The translations under genes were made by a program, and so were the position numbers. A stretch of 18,044 nucleotides of DNA, from NCBI GenBank assembly GCA_025201845.1, contig MU603939.1:1-18044 (forward strand). The letters are read 5' to 3'. Shown one piece after another: positions 17,122 through 18,044 of this stretch; within the stretch, counting starts at the first letter, position 1; every line of letters starts with the position of its first letter. This DNA is from Martensiomyces pterosporus. Its lineage: Eukaryota > Kickxellomycota > Kickxellomycetes > Kickxellales > Kickxellaceae. The notes under the pieces were generated by a model that saw nothing but the letters and a program-made list of their open reading frames with translations, made no database searches and was not told the origin of the DNA.

Positions 17122-17517
17122 GCCGCCGGAGAAGCTCTCCCGACCAATTCATCGACCAACGTGCTCTTCTCCTGCAACTCTTATTCGGCTTTCTCCAGCT
17201 AGCGCACACCTATTTTTGCTTTTCGCGTGCCCCAGTGTTCTGTGAACAGAAGCAAAAACTTTTCTTGCTTGCCGCTAGTTTTGATAGCTCTCCACAGAGG
17301 AAAGCCCTTATAACCAGCTGCACAGCCACTTCTCACGCGCCGCTTGCGACTGCAGAAGAATATTCCGCTCGATTGCACTCCCTCTTGCCTCCACCCCCCG
17401 CACGAATCAACGGCCCCACGTTCCCGTAGCTGAGGCCCACGTTGACCGTTCTTCTCTTCCTCGTCTCCGCCACATACACCTATACAGGCTCGCAACCTGG
17501 TTTGTACACATAATACA
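17122..17517 (+). other. Long ATG-free 5' leader of the phosphate transporter
   Basis: These 396 nt contain no ATG on the plus strand, where about six would be expected by chance. The region is pyrimidine-rich near its end (CTTCTCTTCCTCGTCTCC). I found no strong intron donor in it, so it is best read as a continuous leader that avoids upstream start codons. Confidence 0.55.
17417..17443 (+). promoter_or_regulatory. Two CACGTT motifs, possible Pho4/NUC-1-type sites
   Basis: CACGTT occurs at 17417-17422 and 17438-17443, each preceded by CC, with starts 21 bp apart (two helical turns). CACGTT/CACGTG is the core bound by the phosphate regulators Pho4 of yeast and NUC-1 of Neurospora. Downstream of the TATA box this position is odd for an activator site, so the role is uncertain. 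Confidence 0.25.
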
Positions 17518-18044
17518 ATGAGCTACCACCACTCCAGCAGCACGGCTGACATCTCTGAGGTCGAGAAGACCCAGATGAACCCTGCTCTCGCCGACATCGA
17601 GATCGATGCGCGCGACCGCGACCTTCTTGAGCGCCAGCGCGAGCTCGAGGACCTCGACTCCAACACCAAGACCAACTGGGAGATGATCAAGAAGCTGACT
17701 GTCTGCGGCGTCGCCTTCCTCAACGACGCCTACGACATGTTTGCCATCAACATCGTCGCCATGATCCTCGGTTTCGTCTACTACCACGATGCTCCAGGCA
17801 GTGCCCAGAACACCGTTCCCAAGAAGTGGGACACTCTGATCAAGATTGCTGTCCAGATTGGATGCCTTCTGGGTCAACTCGTCATGGGTCGTCTTGGTGA
17901 CAAGATCGGCCGCACTACTGTGTATTCTGCCAGCTTGATGATTGCAATTATCACCACCATTGCCAGTGCGTTCTCGAACAGCATGGTGAAGGGCATCAAT
18001 GTCTTTGTGGTTCTCTTCATCTGGCGTGTGCTTCTTGGCTTTGG
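17518..18044 (+). CDS. Inorganic phosphate transporter, PHO84-like MFS (5' part, cut by window end)
   Basis: This encodes the first 175 residues of a high-affinity H+/phosphate symporter of the major facilitator superfamily, expected in the plasma membrane. A hydrophilic N-terminus (1-55) with charged RDLLERQRELEDLD leads to NWEMIKKLTVCGVAFLNDAYDMFAIN (53-78), the first membrane helix with the conserved Asp pair of this family. Helix 2 carries the MFS motif GRLGDKIGR at 124-132, then helix 3 (about 135-153) and helix 4 (from about 160, ending in WRVLLGF). The layout and motifs match fungal Pho84. The ATG at 17518 is preceded by TACA and no upstream ATG. Codons are strongly C/G-ending with few rare ones, which suggests strong expression. 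The other eight or so helices lie beyond the window. An intron inside the missing part cannot be excluded. Confidence 0.93.
   Translation, partial: MSYHHSSSTADISEVEKTQMNPALADIEIDARDRDLLERQRELEDLDSNTKTNWEMIKKLTVCGVAFLNDAYDMFAINIVAMILGFVYYHDAPGSAQNTVPKKWDTLIKIAVQIGCLLGQLVMGRLGDKIGRTTVYSASLMIAIITTIASAFSNSMVKGINVFVVLFIWRVLLGF

Overview
This is nuclear DNA from a fungus. The genes are eukaryotic and compact, mostly with long uninterrupted reading frames, and the few introns are short (115 and 124 bp) with GTAAGT/GTAAGC donors and TAG acceptors. A fungal-type PHO84-like phosphate transporter, a NatC auxiliary subunit and respiratory complex I fit a fungus with mitochondria and complex I, so not Saccharomyces. 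Sparse introns, moderately high GC and long GC-rich gene-free gaps make an early-diverging lineage (for example Kickxellomycotina) my best guess, but that placement is weak inference. I see no bacterial, viral, transposon or CRISPR feature.

Layout. 1-1982: no gene; a small 23-bp tandem repeat. 2244-2654 (+): complex I subunit NDUFA13/GRIM-19 with a probable 5'-UTR intron. 2920-3897 (-): acidic coiled-coil protein, possibly of the SIKE/FGFR1OP2 (STRIPAK) family. 3898-4607: divergent promoter region. 4608-5636 (+): porphobilinogen deaminase (HEM3). 5804-8615 (-): NatC subunit NAA35/MAK10 with a tiny first exon. 8616-9609: gene-free, with a TATA box, a GNRA hairpin and a bZIP-type site. Three genes on the minus strand follow: a seven-beta-strand methyltransferase of the METTL21/PF10294 type (9610-10290), a zinc-free medium-chain quinone oxidoreductase (10582-11649) and a CaMK-group protein kinase (12015-13625). 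14591-15806 (+): UFD1, whose start codon stands alone on its own exon. 15807-17517: 1.7 kb without a gene, ending in a TATA box and an ATG-free leader of about 380 nt. 17518-18044 (+): 5' part of an inorganic phosphate transporter, cut by the window edge.

The genes are housekeeping functions (respiration, haem synthesis, N-terminal acetylation, protein methylation, redox metabolism, signalling, ubiquitin-dependent extraction, phosphate uptake) and show no sign of acting as one pathway or cluster. I did not find a new biological system. The points most worth checking are the UFD1 ATG|GT split, the candidate STRIPAK coiled-coil protein, the Glu substitution in the methyltransferase DxxY motif, the kinase tail, and the leader of the phosphate transporter.
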